DNA from: Holophagae bacterium
Lineage (GTDB): Bacteria > Acidobacteriota > Holophagae > Acanthopleuribacterales > Acanthopleuribacteraceae
Direction: 5' to 3'
Length of the DNA stretch: 64,000 nt
Assembly: GCA_030429565.1 (NCBI GenBank)
Contig: JAUIFE010000007.1
Location: 186,001 to 250,000, forward strand
A program made the position numbers and the translations under genes. Position 1 is the first letter of the stretch. Each line of letters starts with the position of its first letter. Shown in pieces: positions 20,443-29,768 of this stretch. The notes below the pieces were generated by a model. It searched no databases, was not told the DNA's origin, and saw only the letters and a list, made by a program, of their open reading frames with translations.

Positions 20443-22953
20443 ATGGCCGATCATGTGAGCCTTCCCGTTGAAACGGTATTGCCGCAAGTCGCTCAGGCCT
20501 TGCGCGATTGCGGCGCCGTGGTGCTGGAAGCGCCGACGGGTTCCGGTAAAACAACGCGAGTCCCGCCGTTTCTCTATCGCGAGGGTTTGTTGGGTGACGG
20601 TCAACTGGTGTTGTTGCAGCCGCGTCGTGTGGCCGCTCGGGCTTGTGCGCGTGCCATCGCCGATGTGCTCGACAGTCCGTTAGGTGAACTGGTCGGCTAC
20701 CAAATTCGCTTTGAGCGGCGCCTGTCCGCGCGAACCAAAATCAATGTTGTGACCGAAGGCATTCTGACGCGACGTTTTGTGGGGGATTCGTTGCTTGAGG
20801 GCGTGTCCTGCGTGGTTTTGGATGAGTTTCACGAACGCTCGATTCACACCGATACACTGTTGGCCTTCTTGCACGAGTTACGGCTGTTGCGCGACGACCT
20901 CAAGATCGTGGTGATGTCGGCAACCTTGCGCGGTGAAGCGGTTGCCGCGTACCTCGATGATTGTCCGGTGGTGCGTGCCGAGGGACGGCTGTTCCCGTTA
21001 CTGACGCGATACCAATCATTGCCTGCCCGTCACGCTTTTGGTGACGGTGTCGCTGAGGGCTTGCGTTGTCTCTTCGCCGACAAGGACGACGACGGCGGCC
21101 ACGTACTTGTCTTTTTGCCCGGGGTGCCGGAAATCGAACGTGTGCGTCGCCATTTAGAGGCGCAGACTTGGCCCGCTGAAATTTTGTGTTTGCACGGGTC
21201 GCTGTCGAGTGAGGACCAGGACCGCGCGCTGCGTGGCGGCGGTGGACGACGGATCATCTTGGCTACCAACGTTGCCGAGACCTCGTTGACGATTGACGGC
21301 GTTAGCGCGGTGATCGACGCCGGTTATCACAAACAAATGACCTTTGACGCGTTTCGAGGACTCAACCGTCTAGAAATGAAGCGTATTAGCTTGGCGAGCG
21401 CCGTGCAGCGCGCCGGCCGTGCCGGGCGTCAGCGGCCTGGACGTGTCATTCGTTTATGGGACGAAACGCAGCAGGCCCTACTTGAGCAAGAAGAACGCGC
21501 TGAAATTCACCGCGTCGATTTGTGCGATCACTTGCTGCCGATACTCGATTTCCACGGTCCCGACCTCGCCGCCTTTCCTTTCTTCGAAGCGCCGGATCAG
21601 GCCCGTTTGGCGGAGTCGTTGACCTTGTTGCACGGCTTGGGTGTGCTCGACACACAAGGTCGCTTGACGGCCAAGGGCAAAACCATGACCGACTTCCCGT
21701 TGCATCCACGTTTGGCGGCGATGCTGTGGTACGCGGCCGAGAACGGTGGGCTGGAGGCGGCCTTAAGTCTGTGTGCGCTGTTGCCTGAACTGCCGCGCGA
21801 CGAGGGGGAGACGCTTGCGGATCACCTGGCCGCGTTTCAGGCCTGGTGTTACGACGAACGCGGTCGCGCGCCCTTTCCCGGTGTGCGCAGGGCACAGCGT
21901 GGTTTGCGCCAACTGCAAGGGCTTGCTAAACGGACCTGGCCGCAAGCCAAAGCGCCGCACAAAACGCCTGCCGACTGGCTTGCCTTGTTTTTGCTGCAGG
22001 GTTTTCCGGATCGTCTGTGTCGCGTTACCGCACCGGGGGCGGCCGTCACCGGCGGCGGTCGTGGCTTGCAGGTCGCTGATGATCGGCTTGCACCGGGAAC
22101 GTTGTTCTTGGCGCTGGAGGTCCGCGACGGCAAAGGCGGCGCGCGCGCCGGCCGTGTTGTGGTTGTCACCAAGCCTCTGCTTGAGCGCGCCTTGCCCATC
22201 GATGTGCGGGAAGTGGCTGTTTACGACAACGCACGGCAGTTGGTGGTCGGCAAACGGCAGCGCTGGATTGGCGACTTTCTCGTCGAGGAAAAGGAAGGGG
22301 TTCAGGTTGGGCCCGATGCGATTGCCGAGGCTTTGGCCGAAGCGGCGCTCAAAGATTTTGAGCGCGTTTTTCAACCGGACAAAGCGGCGCGGCGTTTGTT
22401 GTGCCGCTTACAACTGGCGCAACGTCACCTGGCCGATGTCGGCGACTGGCCCGATGTTGGCGCGGCCGGCTTGCGCCAAATGCTGCGCGAAGCTTGTTAC
22501 GGCAAACGCAGTCTTGCCGAGTTGCGCAAGCTCGACTGGTTAACCTTGTTGAAGAATCACACGCCATGGCCCGCGCGGCAGATGTTGGATCGCGAGTTGC
22601 CGGATCGGTTACGCGTACCCTCCGGCAGCGAAATTTTGGTCGACTACGAAGCCGCCCTCGGCGCCACCGGCCGGCCGGTGCTGGCCGCGCGCATTCAAGA
22701 GATGTTCGGTTTGGAAGAAACGCCCAAGTTGGCGCGCGGCCGTTTACCGGTGTTGTGCCATTTGTTGGCACCGAGTCGGCGCCCAGTCCAAATCACCGAA
22801 GATTTAGCCGGCTTTTGGCGCACTGGCTACGCCGAGGTGCGCAAAGAGCTGCGCGCGCGTTACGCCAAACACTACTGGCCGGAAAACCCCTTGGAAGCCC
22901 AGGCAATTCGCGGTGTGCGCCCGCGCGGGGATCGGTCGAAAAAGACCACGTGA
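20443..22953 (+). CDS. hrpB: ATP-dependent helicase HrpB
   Basis: This DEAH-type RNA helicase of 836 residues is of unknown physiological role. Motif I is APTGSGKTTRVP, motif Ia LQPRRVAARA, motif II DEFHERS, motif III VMSATL, and motif VI QRAGRAGRQRPG. The helicase-associated domain and the HrpB-specific C-terminus follow, including SGSEILVDYEAA and the final KHYWPENPLEAQA. The DEFH form of motif II is typical for HrpB. There is no membrane segment. It starts at ATG 20443, preceded by GGAGGCGC. Confidence 0.94.
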   Translation: MADHVSLPVETVLPQVAQALRDCGAVVLEAPTGSGKTTRVPPFLYREGLLGDGQLVLLQPRRVAARACARAIADVLDSPLGELVGYQIRFERRLSARTKINVVTEGILTRRFVGDSLLEGVSCVVLDEFHERSIHTDTLLAFLHELRLLRDDLKIVVMSATLRGEAVAAYLDDCPVVRAEGRLFPLLTRYQSLPARHAFGDGVAEGLRCLFADKDDDGGHVLVFLPGVPEIERVRRHLEAQTWPAEILCLHGSLSSEDQDRALRGGGGRRIILATNVAETSLTIDGVSAVIDAGYHKQMTFDAFRGLNRLEMKRISLASAVQRAGRAGRQRPGRVIRLWDETQQALLEQEERAEIHRVDLCDHLLPILDFHGPDLAAFPFFEAPDQARLAESLTLLHGLGVLDTQGRLTAKGKTMTDFPLHPRLAAMLWYAAENGGLEAALSLCALLPELPRDEGETLADHLAAFQAWCYDERGRAPFPGVRRAQRGLRQLQGLAKRTWPQAKAPHKTPADWLALFLLQGFPDRLCRVTAPGAAVTGGGRGLQVADDRLAPGTLFLALEVRDGKGGARAGRVVVVTKPLLERALPIDVREVAVYDNARQLVVGKRQRWIGDFLVEEKEGVQVGPDAIAEALAEAALKDFERVFQPDKAARRLLCRLQLAQRHLADVGDWPDVGAAGLRQMLREACYGKRSLAELRKLDWLTLLKNHTPWPARQMLDRELPDRLRVPSGSEILVDYEAALGATGRPVLAARIQEMFGLEETPKLARGRLPVLCHLLAPSRRPVQITEDLAGFWRTGYAEVRKELRARYAKHYWPENPLEAQAIRGVRPRGDRSKKTT

Positions 22954-23178
22954 CGGTTTTTTGGGCGACGAGGCTTGGAAGCCGGCCCGTTTGGCGGTAA
23001 GCTAAGCGTCCCTTTCACGGGCATCGCCGCCATATGCGGCAAACCGGTTGTTTTAGCTGTGTTTTGGCCGCTCTATCGGCCCGACGCCGCGTTCGCTTCT
23101 GGGCGGGTTCGCCCCGAGCGGCGAAGACCGTGCCTGTTGCGATTGAATTGAGAAAGACGTGGGGCCGCGATTCGGCGT

Positions 23179-23184
23179 TATAAT
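23179..23184 (+). promoter_or_regulatory. -10 box candidate for the deaminase gene
   Basis: A perfect TATAAT lies 40 bases before the ATG at 23225. No good -35 hexamer is found 16-18 bases upstream, so if real this promoter would be weak or activator-dependent. The preceding hairpin GCCGC/GCGGC around 23030 could separate it from hrpB transcription. Confidence 0.35.
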
Positions 23185-23224
23185 CAAGGGATTCTTCCCG
23201 GCGCGGACCCAGATTGAGGTGCTC

Positions 23225-24457
23225 ATGATTACAGAAGCTTTTATTCGAGACCTGCCCAAAACCGACCTACACGTCCACTTGGACGGCTCGCTGCGTATCC
23301 CAACCCTTATCGAAATGGCCAAGCAGTACGACGTTGAGCTGCCGTCCTATACCGAAGAGGGCCTGCGCGAGTTGGTTTTTAAGGATGGGTACGCCGACCT
23401 AAACGAGTACCTTCACGGTTTCAAATACACCTGTGGCGTGTTGCACGATGCCGAGGCGTTGGAGCGGGTTTCCTACGAGTTGGCCTGGGACAACATTGAA
23501 GAAGGCGTGCGTTACATGGAAGTGCGTTTTGCACCGATGTTGCACGTCAACGACCGCATGAACCTGGAAGACGTGTTAACGGCGGTCGACAAAGGCATGC
23601 GCCGCGCCAAACGCGAGTACAACGATCGCCTGTTGCACGAAAACCGCGATGAGCCGCCTTTTGAATATGGTTTGATCACCTGCGCCATGCGCTTTTTTAC
23701 CGGCGGCTTTAGTCCTTATTACCAAAAGATCAGCGAGGCACACCAGTACATGCCGCAGCGCCAGCTTTACGGCTTGGCTAGTTTGGAGTTGGCACGTGCC
23801 GTGATTGCCATTCGCGACCGCACCGGTTTGCCGATTGTGGGTTTTGACCTTGCCGGCGCCGAGTATGGTTATCCGGCTGAAGATCACCAAGAAGCGTTCG
23901 ATTACGTCCACGAACACTTTATGAAAAAAACCGTCCACGCGGGTGAAGCGTACGGTCCCGAATCTATCTTCCAGGCGCTCACTAAATTACACGCCGACCG
24001 CATCGGTCACGGCTACCACTTGCTTAACGAAGACTACATTAAAAATCCGGCCATTGAAGATCGCGCCGCCTATGTGCGCAACCTGTGTCAATACATCGCC
24101 GATTCGCGTTTGACGATTGAGGTTTGTCTTTCGTCCAATATGGATACCGATCCCAATTTGGCGTCGATTGCCGATCACCCCTTCCGTCAAATGAAAGAAC
24201 TGAAGCTGTCGACCTCGTTGTGCACCGACAACCGTTTGATCAGTCACACCACCGTGACCCGCGAACTTAAGCTGGCCGTCGATCATTTTGGTCTCTCTAA
24301 CCGTGACCTCAAAAGCATCATCGTTTACGGTTTCAAGCGCGGATTCTTCCCCCGCGATTACCGCCAAAAACGCATCTTTGTGCGCCGAATCATTAACTAC
24401 TACCACGAGATCGAAAAGAAACACAAAATCGACATTGCACCTGTTAATGAATATTAA
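23225..24457 (+). CDS. Adenosine deaminase family protein
   Basis: This 410-residue amidohydrolase has the metal-binding N-terminal motif HVHLDGSL, the histidine in VHAGEAYGPES, DRIGHGYHL, and a final acidic motif CTDNRLIS. In adenosine deaminase the last motif is normally SDDP, and the preceding NP-containing strand reads CLSSNMDT, so substrate specificity may differ from true adenosine or adenine deaminases. It is predicted to be cytoplasmic. The start is ATG at 23225 with TTGAGGTG just upstream; a GTG start upstream would add 22 residues. A strong terminator follows, so it is probably monocistronic. Confidence 0.82.
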   Translation: MITEAFIRDLPKTDLHVHLDGSLRIPTLIEMAKQYDVELPSYTEEGLRELVFKDGYADLNEYLHGFKYTCGVLHDAEALERVSYELAWDNIEEGVRYMEVRFAPMLHVNDRMNLEDVLTAVDKGMRRAKREYNDRLLHENRDEPPFEYGLITCAMRFFTGGFSPYYQKISEAHQYMPQRQLYGLASLELARAVIAIRDRTGLPIVGFDLAGAEYGYPAEDHQEAFDYVHEHFMKKTVHAGEAYGPESIFQALTKLHADRIGHGYHLLNEDYIKNPAIEDRAAYVRNLCQYIADSRLTIEVCLSSNMDTDPNLASIADHPFRQMKELKLSTSLCTDNRLISHTTVTRELKLAVDHFGLSNRDLKSIIVYGFKRGFFPRDYRQKRIFVRRIINYYHEIEKKHKIDIAPVNEY

Positions 24458-24474
24458 GCGCGCCGCCTGAACGG

Positions 24475-24526
24475 GGCCCGCGAACCGCAAGCCCACCGTC
24501 CGCGCGGTGGGTTTTTGTGCGGGCCC
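24475..24526 (+). terminator. Nested rho-independent terminator
   Basis: CCCACCG (24492-24498) pairs with CGGTGGG (24505-24511) across a six-base loop, followed by five T. An outer eight-base stem GGGCCCGC (24475-24482) pairs with GCGGGCCC (24519-24526) around it. It lies 17 bases after the deaminase stop codon. Confidence 0.85.
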
Positions 24527-24654
24527 GGCGAGCACGCCGGTGATCCACCGGCGGGATGATGTCCATTTGACAGTCCGCCACTTTCGAACCAATATTGGAG
24601 CGACACGCCCTCGGCGGCCGTGTTCGGTCACCAACCGTATTGTTGGAAGTGAAG

Positions 24655-25212
24655 ATGTATTGTTCCGAAGCGCTTTTTGAGCGGATCAAGGTCCTGGAAG
24701 GCCACCAACACGAGGAGCGCCCGCTGCTGCACGGCATGCGTTGCGCCGCCGTGATGATTCCTATTCTCAAGAAGCAAGGTTTTCCCATTCTCTACACCTT
24801 GCGCAGTCGTCATTTGCGCCATCATGCCGGTCAGTTCAGTTTTCCCGGCGGGGTGGTTGAAGAAGGTGAGACGCCTTGGCAAGCCGCCTTGCGTGAAGCC
24901 CATGAAGAGATCGGCTTAGAGGCTGCCGCCGTTACGCGTTTGGGTCGCATTTCCGACGCTTATTCGCCACGGGGTTATCACATTGAATGTTTTGTGGCCT
25001 TGGTGGATGCTTTCGAGCCGACGCTTAACGAGGAAGAAGTCGAGCGCGTGATTGAAGTCGACATGCATCAATTGTTTGATTCTTCGCGCCATGCTGAAAA
25101 ACCATGGGGTCCGAATCCCGAACGGCTCGTCCATTATTTCGAGTTTGACGAAGGTCTTGTTTGGGGGGTGACCGGGAAAATTACCGCCAACTTGCGTGAG
25201 GCACTGCAATAG
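24655..25212 (+). CDS. NUDIX hydrolase, CoA pyrophosphatase type
   Basis: The Nudix box is complete: GVVEEGETPWQAALREAHEE followed by IGL. Directly before it stands LRHHAGQFSFPGG, the extra signature (LRxHxGQxxFPGG) of the CoA-diphosphatase subgroup (NudL/NUDT7). Such enzymes cleave coenzyme A to phosphopantetheine and 3',5'-ADP. The protein has 185 residues. The start chosen is ATG at 24655, preceded by TTGGAAG; a TTG at 24595 would add 20 residues without similarity. The gene downstream begins 62 bases later. Confidence 0.85.
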   Translation: MYCSEALFERIKVLEGHQHEERPLLHGMRCAAVMIPILKKQGFPILYTLRSRHLRHHAGQFSFPGGVVEEGETPWQAALREAHEEIGLEAAAVTRLGRISDAYSPRGYHIECFVALVDAFEPTLNEEEVERVIEVDMHQLFDSSRHAEKPWGPNPERLVHYFEFDEGLVWGVTGKITANLREALQ

Positions 25213-25273
25213 AGCCTGCCGTCATGATGGTTTACAATGGAAGGCAACCTGTGCCACGTTTTCTGGGGGACGA

Positions 25274-25816
25274 GTGATTCGACGCAACAGTTTCGACGAC
25301 ATTATCAGCAACCGGGTCAACAGTGACCAAACCGGCAAACCTTTTTTGACCTGTTCGATGTGCGACACCGAACTGACGCCGGCCGATTTGTACGTTGTCG
25401 CCAAAGCCTACCACCACGCCAAGTGTGTCATTGAAACTGTGCAGTGTTTGGCATGTCAGATGGAGTCGCGTGGTTATGCCTCCGAACAGTCCACCGAAAA
25501 CATCATGCTTTACAGTGGCCGACGGTTTAACCAGTTCATTAAAGACCCCATCCAGCGCAAGCTATACCACATTGAAGATCCCAACTGCCTCATTTCCGGC
25601 GAGGCGCTGAAGATGTCCGATACCTTCGAGCTGTATTCGTTTAACCTGCCGGGCGGCGATCTCGACGACAACAACTTCCTGTTTGTTGGGCCGACCGCGA
25701 TTGAGCAAATGGGCGAATTATTGTCGGAAGAAACGCGGCGCTCATGGGGGCGACGCGTTGAAGAAATGGCACCGGACAGCCCCGAGATTATTATTTCACC
25801 CGTGTTTGGCCTTTAA
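25274..25816 (+). CDS. Unrecognised protein with two CxxC pairs
   Basis: The protein of 180 residues is not recognised. Near residues 25-60 it has CSMC, a His-Ala-Lys-Cys (HAKC) and CLAC, which together could bind one or two zinc ions like a zinc ribbon. The rest is mixed and acidic, with no signal peptide or membrane segment. The start is taken as GTG at 25274, preceded by GGGGGA. It may share a transcript with the Nudix gene 62 bases upstream, and converges with the next gene across 13 bases. A nucleic-acid or regulatory role is possible but not shown. Confidence 0.6.
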   Translation: MIRRNSFDDIISNRVNSDQTGKPFLTCSMCDTELTPADLYVVAKAYHHAKCVIETVQCLACQMESRGYASEQSTENIMLYSGRRFNQFIKDPIQRKLYHIEDPNCLISGEALKMSDTFELYSFNLPGGDLDDNNFLFVGPTAIEQMGELLSEETRRSWGRRVEEMAPDSPEIIISPVFGL

Positions 25817-25829
25817 TGCCGGCTTGCGC

Positions 25830-26345
25830 CTATCGCATCGTCCAAATCCGTTTGGCCCAGGGGCCGAAGACGCGCATGTCGACCAAGTACTGATTGGTTT
25901 TTGGATCGCGGTAGACGCCCATTTTCTCGCGCGCGTCGGTTTCGTGTTTGGCGCGATAACGCAACTGGTGCGCGCTAAAGGGTAATAGCTTACAGACATC
26001 GGCCAGAACGTAGGTGCCGCTTTGATGGATCAGGTCGTTGCCGTCCCAGCTCGGGTCGAGGCGATCAAAACTCGGTTTGAGTTGCGCACGGTAAAAGGGC
26101 GCGAAAGTGCTCATGCGCACGACCCAGTGGCCAAACAGCCGGCGTAACCCCATGTCGCGGTACGGATCGCCGCCGTCTTCCAGGCATTGCCGCGCGGGTC
26201 GAATCGCTTGGGACGTTTTGATGGGCAGCAGCTTGGCAACGTCCTTTAAATAAAACAGGCCGCTTTGGGTGAGAAGGGTTTCTTCGTCCCAGTCTGGATT
26301 AACGGTTTGAAGTGCGCCCTCGTCGGGCTGAAAAATATCGTGCAT
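25830..26345 (-). CDS. Unrecognised two-repeat protein, MerR-like helix-turn-helix units
   Basis: The 171-residue protein is an internal duplication. Unit 1 (about residues 16-87) and unit 2 (about 95-168) share the pattern PxWDxxxLxxQSGxxxLxDVxKLLP, then QxxRxA, and finish with a FGxWxxR-type strand. The DVxKLLP segment followed by QLRYRAK resembles the helix-turn-helix of MerR/excisionase-like proteins, so tandem DNA-binding units are plausible. There is no membrane segment. The start is ATG at 26345 with AGGA eight bases upstream; a longer frame adds 12 residues. Confidence 0.6.
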   Translation of the reverse strand: MHDIFQPDEGALQTVNPDWDEETLLTQSGLFYLKDVAKLLPIKTSQAIRPARQCLEDGGDPYRDMGLRRLFGHWVVRMSTFAPFYRAQLKPSFDRLDPSWDGNDLIHQSGTYVLADVCKLLPFSAHQLRYRAKHETDAREKMGVYRDPKTNQYLVDMRVFGPWAKRIWTMR

Positions 26346-27001
26346 GAGATGGATTCCTGTGGGTTTAGGTCGCGTTGCCACGGCGCTGTCGCGCGGACGG
26401 TCGGCCTGGCGGCGGCTGTGTCGTTAGGGTCGTGATGTCTGCCGGCGTGCCCCTCACCACGAAAAACAGCGTTGGTGATGAGGTGATCATCGTGGGGTTT
26501 GGGGTACGCGTTTGGCGCGCGTTGCCTTTGGTTCGCGTAAACAGAATGATTTAAGGATGTTTATGGCGATGGGTAAAGAAGGTGTGGATTGTCTTGGCTA
26601 AATCGCCTGGAGACATAGGGTTCTGTGGGTTAAGACGCGGTGTTCCGGTGGCGCTGGGTGGCCGGTGTTTTGATATGTTTCATGTTCGCGGATAAATACT
26701 AATGTCCATGCACTTTGTTGAGGGGTCCTTGTGGGTCTCGGCTAGCGCCATAACTGCACCTGAGACAAGAGGTAAGGGGAGAGGCAGCCGTTTTTTTATG
26801 AAAAATCGGAATGTCTTTTTAAAGGATAACCGGACTTGATCTAAGAAAAAATATGATAGAAAAATAAGAAAAACAAGAAGGATTGCTCCGTAAAAATGCT
26901 AGGATCTTGGTTTATGAATCACTGGTGGTCAGGATGTGAGCGGCGGTAAATGTGCTGTCGCGAATAAAAAACGATCCGGCCACGCAAGAAAGGTGTCGCA
27001 G
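26346..27001. other. Intergenic region, 656 bp, AT-richer
   Basis: This gap separates a minus-strand and a plus-strand gene and should contain both promoters. The first 150 bases keep the GC of the neighbours; the rest becomes clearly AT-richer, with A/T tracts around 26790-26900. No coding frame with a ribosome-binding site, no tRNA and no strong promoter was identified. Confidence 0.5.
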
Positions 27002-27904
27002 ATGAATTTTTTTAAGGTCTTCGTTGTCCTCTGCCCTTTCCTCCTATACGCCCAAGATGTGGCATTTGATAAAGCCGACCCCAATCCGTACCAACGGGGA
27101 ATGGCGATTGCCGTGCAACAGGGCCCCACGCCGGCGCTGGCGTACTTTGAAGATTGTCATGCTGAAACAGGTGACTATATGTGTTACTACGGTTTGGCAT
27201 ACAGTCTGTTTTTGATGCGTGAGTACGATCAGTCGCTGGAATTACTAAAAACCATTCATGTTGCTGAGCCGATTGATGACAAACACGCGGGTCATTTAGC
27301 GATGCTGAAAGGACAGATTCTTCTGCATAAGAAGCTATTCGCTGATGCGGAGAAGCCCCTTCGACAAGCTATTGAATATTACCGAAGCTCGGGTTCTCAG
27401 GGTAATGAGTTCAATACGTTGGTGTTGCTGGGTAATTGTTATCTTCGCCAGGGTCTTTTAGAAGATGCAGATACCTGCTTTGAAAGAGCCAATTATGTAG
27501 GGGTGCGCGCGAACGTCAACAAAGGTTTCCTCTACGAGCTTCGTTCGATCTTGTTTTATACCCTTGGAAAGTTGCGTGTTGCTGAGAAGTTCGCCTTGAT
27601 GGCGTTCGATGAATTTCAACATCAAGATGATTTCGCGGCGATGTCGAATAGTCAGGCGTATGCCGGTTTATATCGAATGGAAATGGGCCAAGAGGATGCT
27701 GCTGCAAAAGCGATTCAAGAAGCGTATCAAATTTGCGAATCGCGTGATCAGAAAGTTCCGTACTGGGCTCGAACTGTTCGTGCCTACCTAGATCGGTGTA
27801 GCGACCCGCGGCGTTATCGTGAGTATTTTGAAGCGCGATTGAATAAAGAAAAATGTTTTGTGTTGCGACGGTTTTATGAGCGTGCGTTAAAACCGTGTTC
27901 GTGA
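27002..27904 (+). CDS. Exported TPR-repeat protein
   Basis: The 300-residue protein begins with a signal peptide (MNFFKVFVVLCPFLLYA), so it is probably periplasmic or outer-membrane associated. The mature part is helical, with TPR-like pairs such as ALAYFEDCH, MLKGQILLHKKLFADAEK and TLVLLGNCYLRQGLLEDADT, which usually mediate protein binding. There is no catalytic motif. The start is ATG at 27002 because it opens the signal peptide and has AAAGG upstream. GC is lower than in the flanking housekeeping genes. A small gene follows 18 bases later and may be co-transcribed. Confidence 0.72.
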   Translation: MNFFKVFVVLCPFLLYAQDVAFDKADPNPYQRGMAIAVQQGPTPALAYFEDCHAETGDYMCYYGLAYSLFLMREYDQSLELLKTIHVAEPIDDKHAGHLAMLKGQILLHKKLFADAEKPLRQAIEYYRSSGSQGNEFNTLVLLGNCYLRQGLLEDADTCFERANYVGVRANVNKGFLYELRSILFYTLGKLRVAEKFALMAFDEFQHQDDFAAMSNSQAYAGLYRMEMGQEDAAAKAIQEAYQICESRDQKVPYWARTVRAYLDRCSDPRRYREYFEARLNKEKCFVLRRFYERALKPCS

Positions 27905-27922
27905 TAATAGGAGTGACTTGTA

Positions 27923-28171
27923 ATGACACAAATTGATTCCACCATTCGTTCCACTTATTCGCCAATCGTCGATGTTGTGAAGCCCGCAACGGTGGCGAAC
28001 GAAGGGGGCTCTTCTGTTGCTTCCGAAGATGCGGATTCCTTCTCTTTCAGTCAAGAAAGCCTTGCGCTTGCTTCTGCGAACTCAATTTCCGGATTGCCGC
28101 CTGATGACCTGCCCCCGCTGGAGGAGGATGGTCTGATTGGTAGTACGCCTATTCCTCCCACTCAAGACTAG
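27923..28171 (+). CDS. Small acidic Ser/Pro-rich protein
   Basis: This is an 82-residue protein of low complexity with no Cys, Trp or His. It starts MTQIDSTIRSTYSPIV and ends in a Pro/Asp-rich segment (LPPDDLPPLEEDGL), so it is probably disordered. No known family is recognised. It is supported as a gene by GGAG nine bases before the ATG and by its position 18 bases after the TPR gene. It could be a binding partner or substrate of the TPR protein, but nothing proves that. Confidence 0.5.
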   Translation: MTQIDSTIRSTYSPIVDVVKPATVANEGGSSVASEDADSFSFSQESLALASANSISGLPPDDLPPLEEDGLIGSTPIPPTQD

Positions 28172-28193
28172 TCTTTTTCCATTTGGATTAGAC

Positions 28194-29198
28194 TTATCGT
28201 GTGACCATCACCGAGGGCATGGGAATCGGTATTAACGGCCTTTTGTATGGCAGCGCCGGGGGCGAGGCCTCCCCGCCGTGGATTACCTGAACGGGTTTAT
28301 CAAGCGGTGTGATGGGTGCTTGTTCGCTGATGAGCGAGCTTGGTATCGGGGTTTCGTTCTTGATATTGGTTTGCTGGGTCGCCATCTTCGCGATGAAAAC
28401 GAGGATGACGGCCCAGCCAATTAGTTTGGGAATTAGGCTGTTCCCGCCTCTTGTGTGGTTTATTTCTGTTGAACGTAAATGTGTCAATTCAGGCGAGCTT
28501 GGCGGGTGTTCCGCCGTCTCGCCTTTTCGTGGTCTGATCGGGATGAGTTTGCCGGCCGGTTGCGGGAGGGGGCTTGGGCGCAGTCGAGACAGAAATGCGG
28601 CGGTAACCTGGGCAGGTGGTTTTGCGCTGGGATAGTTGATGTTAATACCGCATGCCCATAGAACCACCGCGTCTAAAGCGCCGACTGGAATTAATCGCAA
28701 CCAATCGACTTTGCTGGGTTTTTCGCTTAATTCGTACTGAACACGGTGGGTTTCTAATAGCTTGACTGCCTCGGGGAATAACGGCTGTGTGCCGAGACAG
28801 GGCAGGGCTGGTTGTTGAAATCTCCTGTGGTGCAAAAGCAAGAGGTTGCATAAGGCCAGGGTTGCTGCCAGAAGCGGGATTTCGCCGACCGCTAGTTTAT
28901 AGATACAGCCGGAATAAGCTTGGTACTTCTTGCGGTTCCGGGCGACTTGGACTTCTATTTTGATAAATGGCGCCAGTGGGCCGAATTCTTTGCCCATACG
29001 AACCCGATACAGGCGCTCGTTTTCATTCTGTCGCTTGCCGTAGCCCCCGAAACTATTGTTTTTGGCTAGACTGGTAAGGCGCCGTCGCGCTGATTCAATA
29101 TCTTCGGGAATGCTTTTTCTGGCCGCGGTTACCGGTGTGTAACATTCGTCGATCTTTAGTGCGAGAACAATCGCTAAGGTTGGTATTTGAAACTTCAT
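28194..29198 (-). CDS. Unrecognised protein with three hydrophobic segments
   Basis: The 334-residue protein is not recognised. It has an N-terminal charged region rich in Arg/Lys, hydrophobic stretches around residues 102-124 (LLAATLALCNLLLL), 173-190 (LIPVGALDAVVLWA) and 258-276 (LIGWAVILVFIAKM), and a Pro-rich C-terminal tail of about 60 residues. It is probably an inner-membrane protein with an exposed tail, which may be periplasmic. The ATG has only a weak GAG upstream. It converges with the small acidic gene. Codon use is less GC-rich than elsewhere in the window. Confidence 0.55.
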   Translation of the reverse strand: MKFQIPTLAIVLALKIDECYTPVTAARKSIPEDIESARRRLTSLAKNNSFGGYGKRQNENERLYRVRMGKEFGPLAPFIKIEVQVARNRKKYQAYSGCIYKLAVGEIPLLAATLALCNLLLLHHRRFQQPALPCLGTQPLFPEAVKLLETHRVQYELSEKPSKVDWLRLIPVGALDAVVLWACGININYPSAKPPAQVTAAFLSRLRPSPLPQPAGKLIPIRPRKGETAEHPPSSPELTHLRSTEINHTRGGNSLIPKLIGWAVILVFIAKMATQQTNIKNETPIPSSLISEQAPITPLDKPVQVIHGGEASPPALPYKRPLIPIPMPSVMVTR

Positions 29199-29716
29199 CG
29201 GACGTCTCGAGTGATTGATAGAACAGGATATCCTAACATTTCATGGGAAAACCGTACTGAAGTCGTCGTGCGTCTTGGGTCTACTTAGGGTTCACTTCGT
29301 TTGTCTTGGCTGGGTCTGCTTGATTATCGATGCGTCTTGGGTGTGTTGTTTTATGTTGTTGGTTTTGAATATGGTGTTTTAAATGAGTGATTTGCATGGT
29401 TTTGGGTTGCTCGGGAGTGTTCGGCTGGAGGTTTTCTTTGACGTTTTCGGTAAGACGACTGTCGGGTGGCGAGAGCTGGTTAAACCTAACCTAAGCGATT
29501 CTTGGCGGCGAAATCGATTAGTTTGGATTAAACGGTGCATTGTAATGACTTGGAAGAAGCAGGCGTCGCTGTGATTGTGAATTAAAAAGAATGCTTATTG
29601 TGGATGAAAACCATTGAATAAGTATGTTTGGTTTGGCCGGTTTGTGTTGAAGAACTTGGCCTTGTTATTTTGTCTGTAATTCTGCCGGCGTCTTGTTGTG
29701 GCGGCTAAGGGGTTAA
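29199..29716. other. Intergenic region, 518 bp
   Basis: This is AT-rich sequence between two minus-strand genes. A 63-codon plus-strand frame at 29383-29574 has no ribosome-binding site and no recognisable motif and is not called. Promoter sequences for the membrane-protein gene should lie in the first 200 bases but no convincing pair was seen. Confidence 0.45.
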
Positions 29717-29746
29717 TAAAAAAAGAGGCCGGAAAAACCGGCCTCT
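29717..29746 (-). terminator. Rho-independent terminator of the lipase gene
   Basis: On the minus strand AGAGGCCGG and CCGGCCTCT form a perfect nine-base-pair stem with a five-base loop, followed by seven T. It begins 23 bases after the lipase stop codon. Confidence 0.9.
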
Positions 29747-29768
29747 CTTCCTTGAGATTTATGGGGAT

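Noticed and set aside
29383..29574. 63-codon plus-strand frame
   Set aside because: No ribosome-binding site, no motif, and AT-rich intergenic composition.
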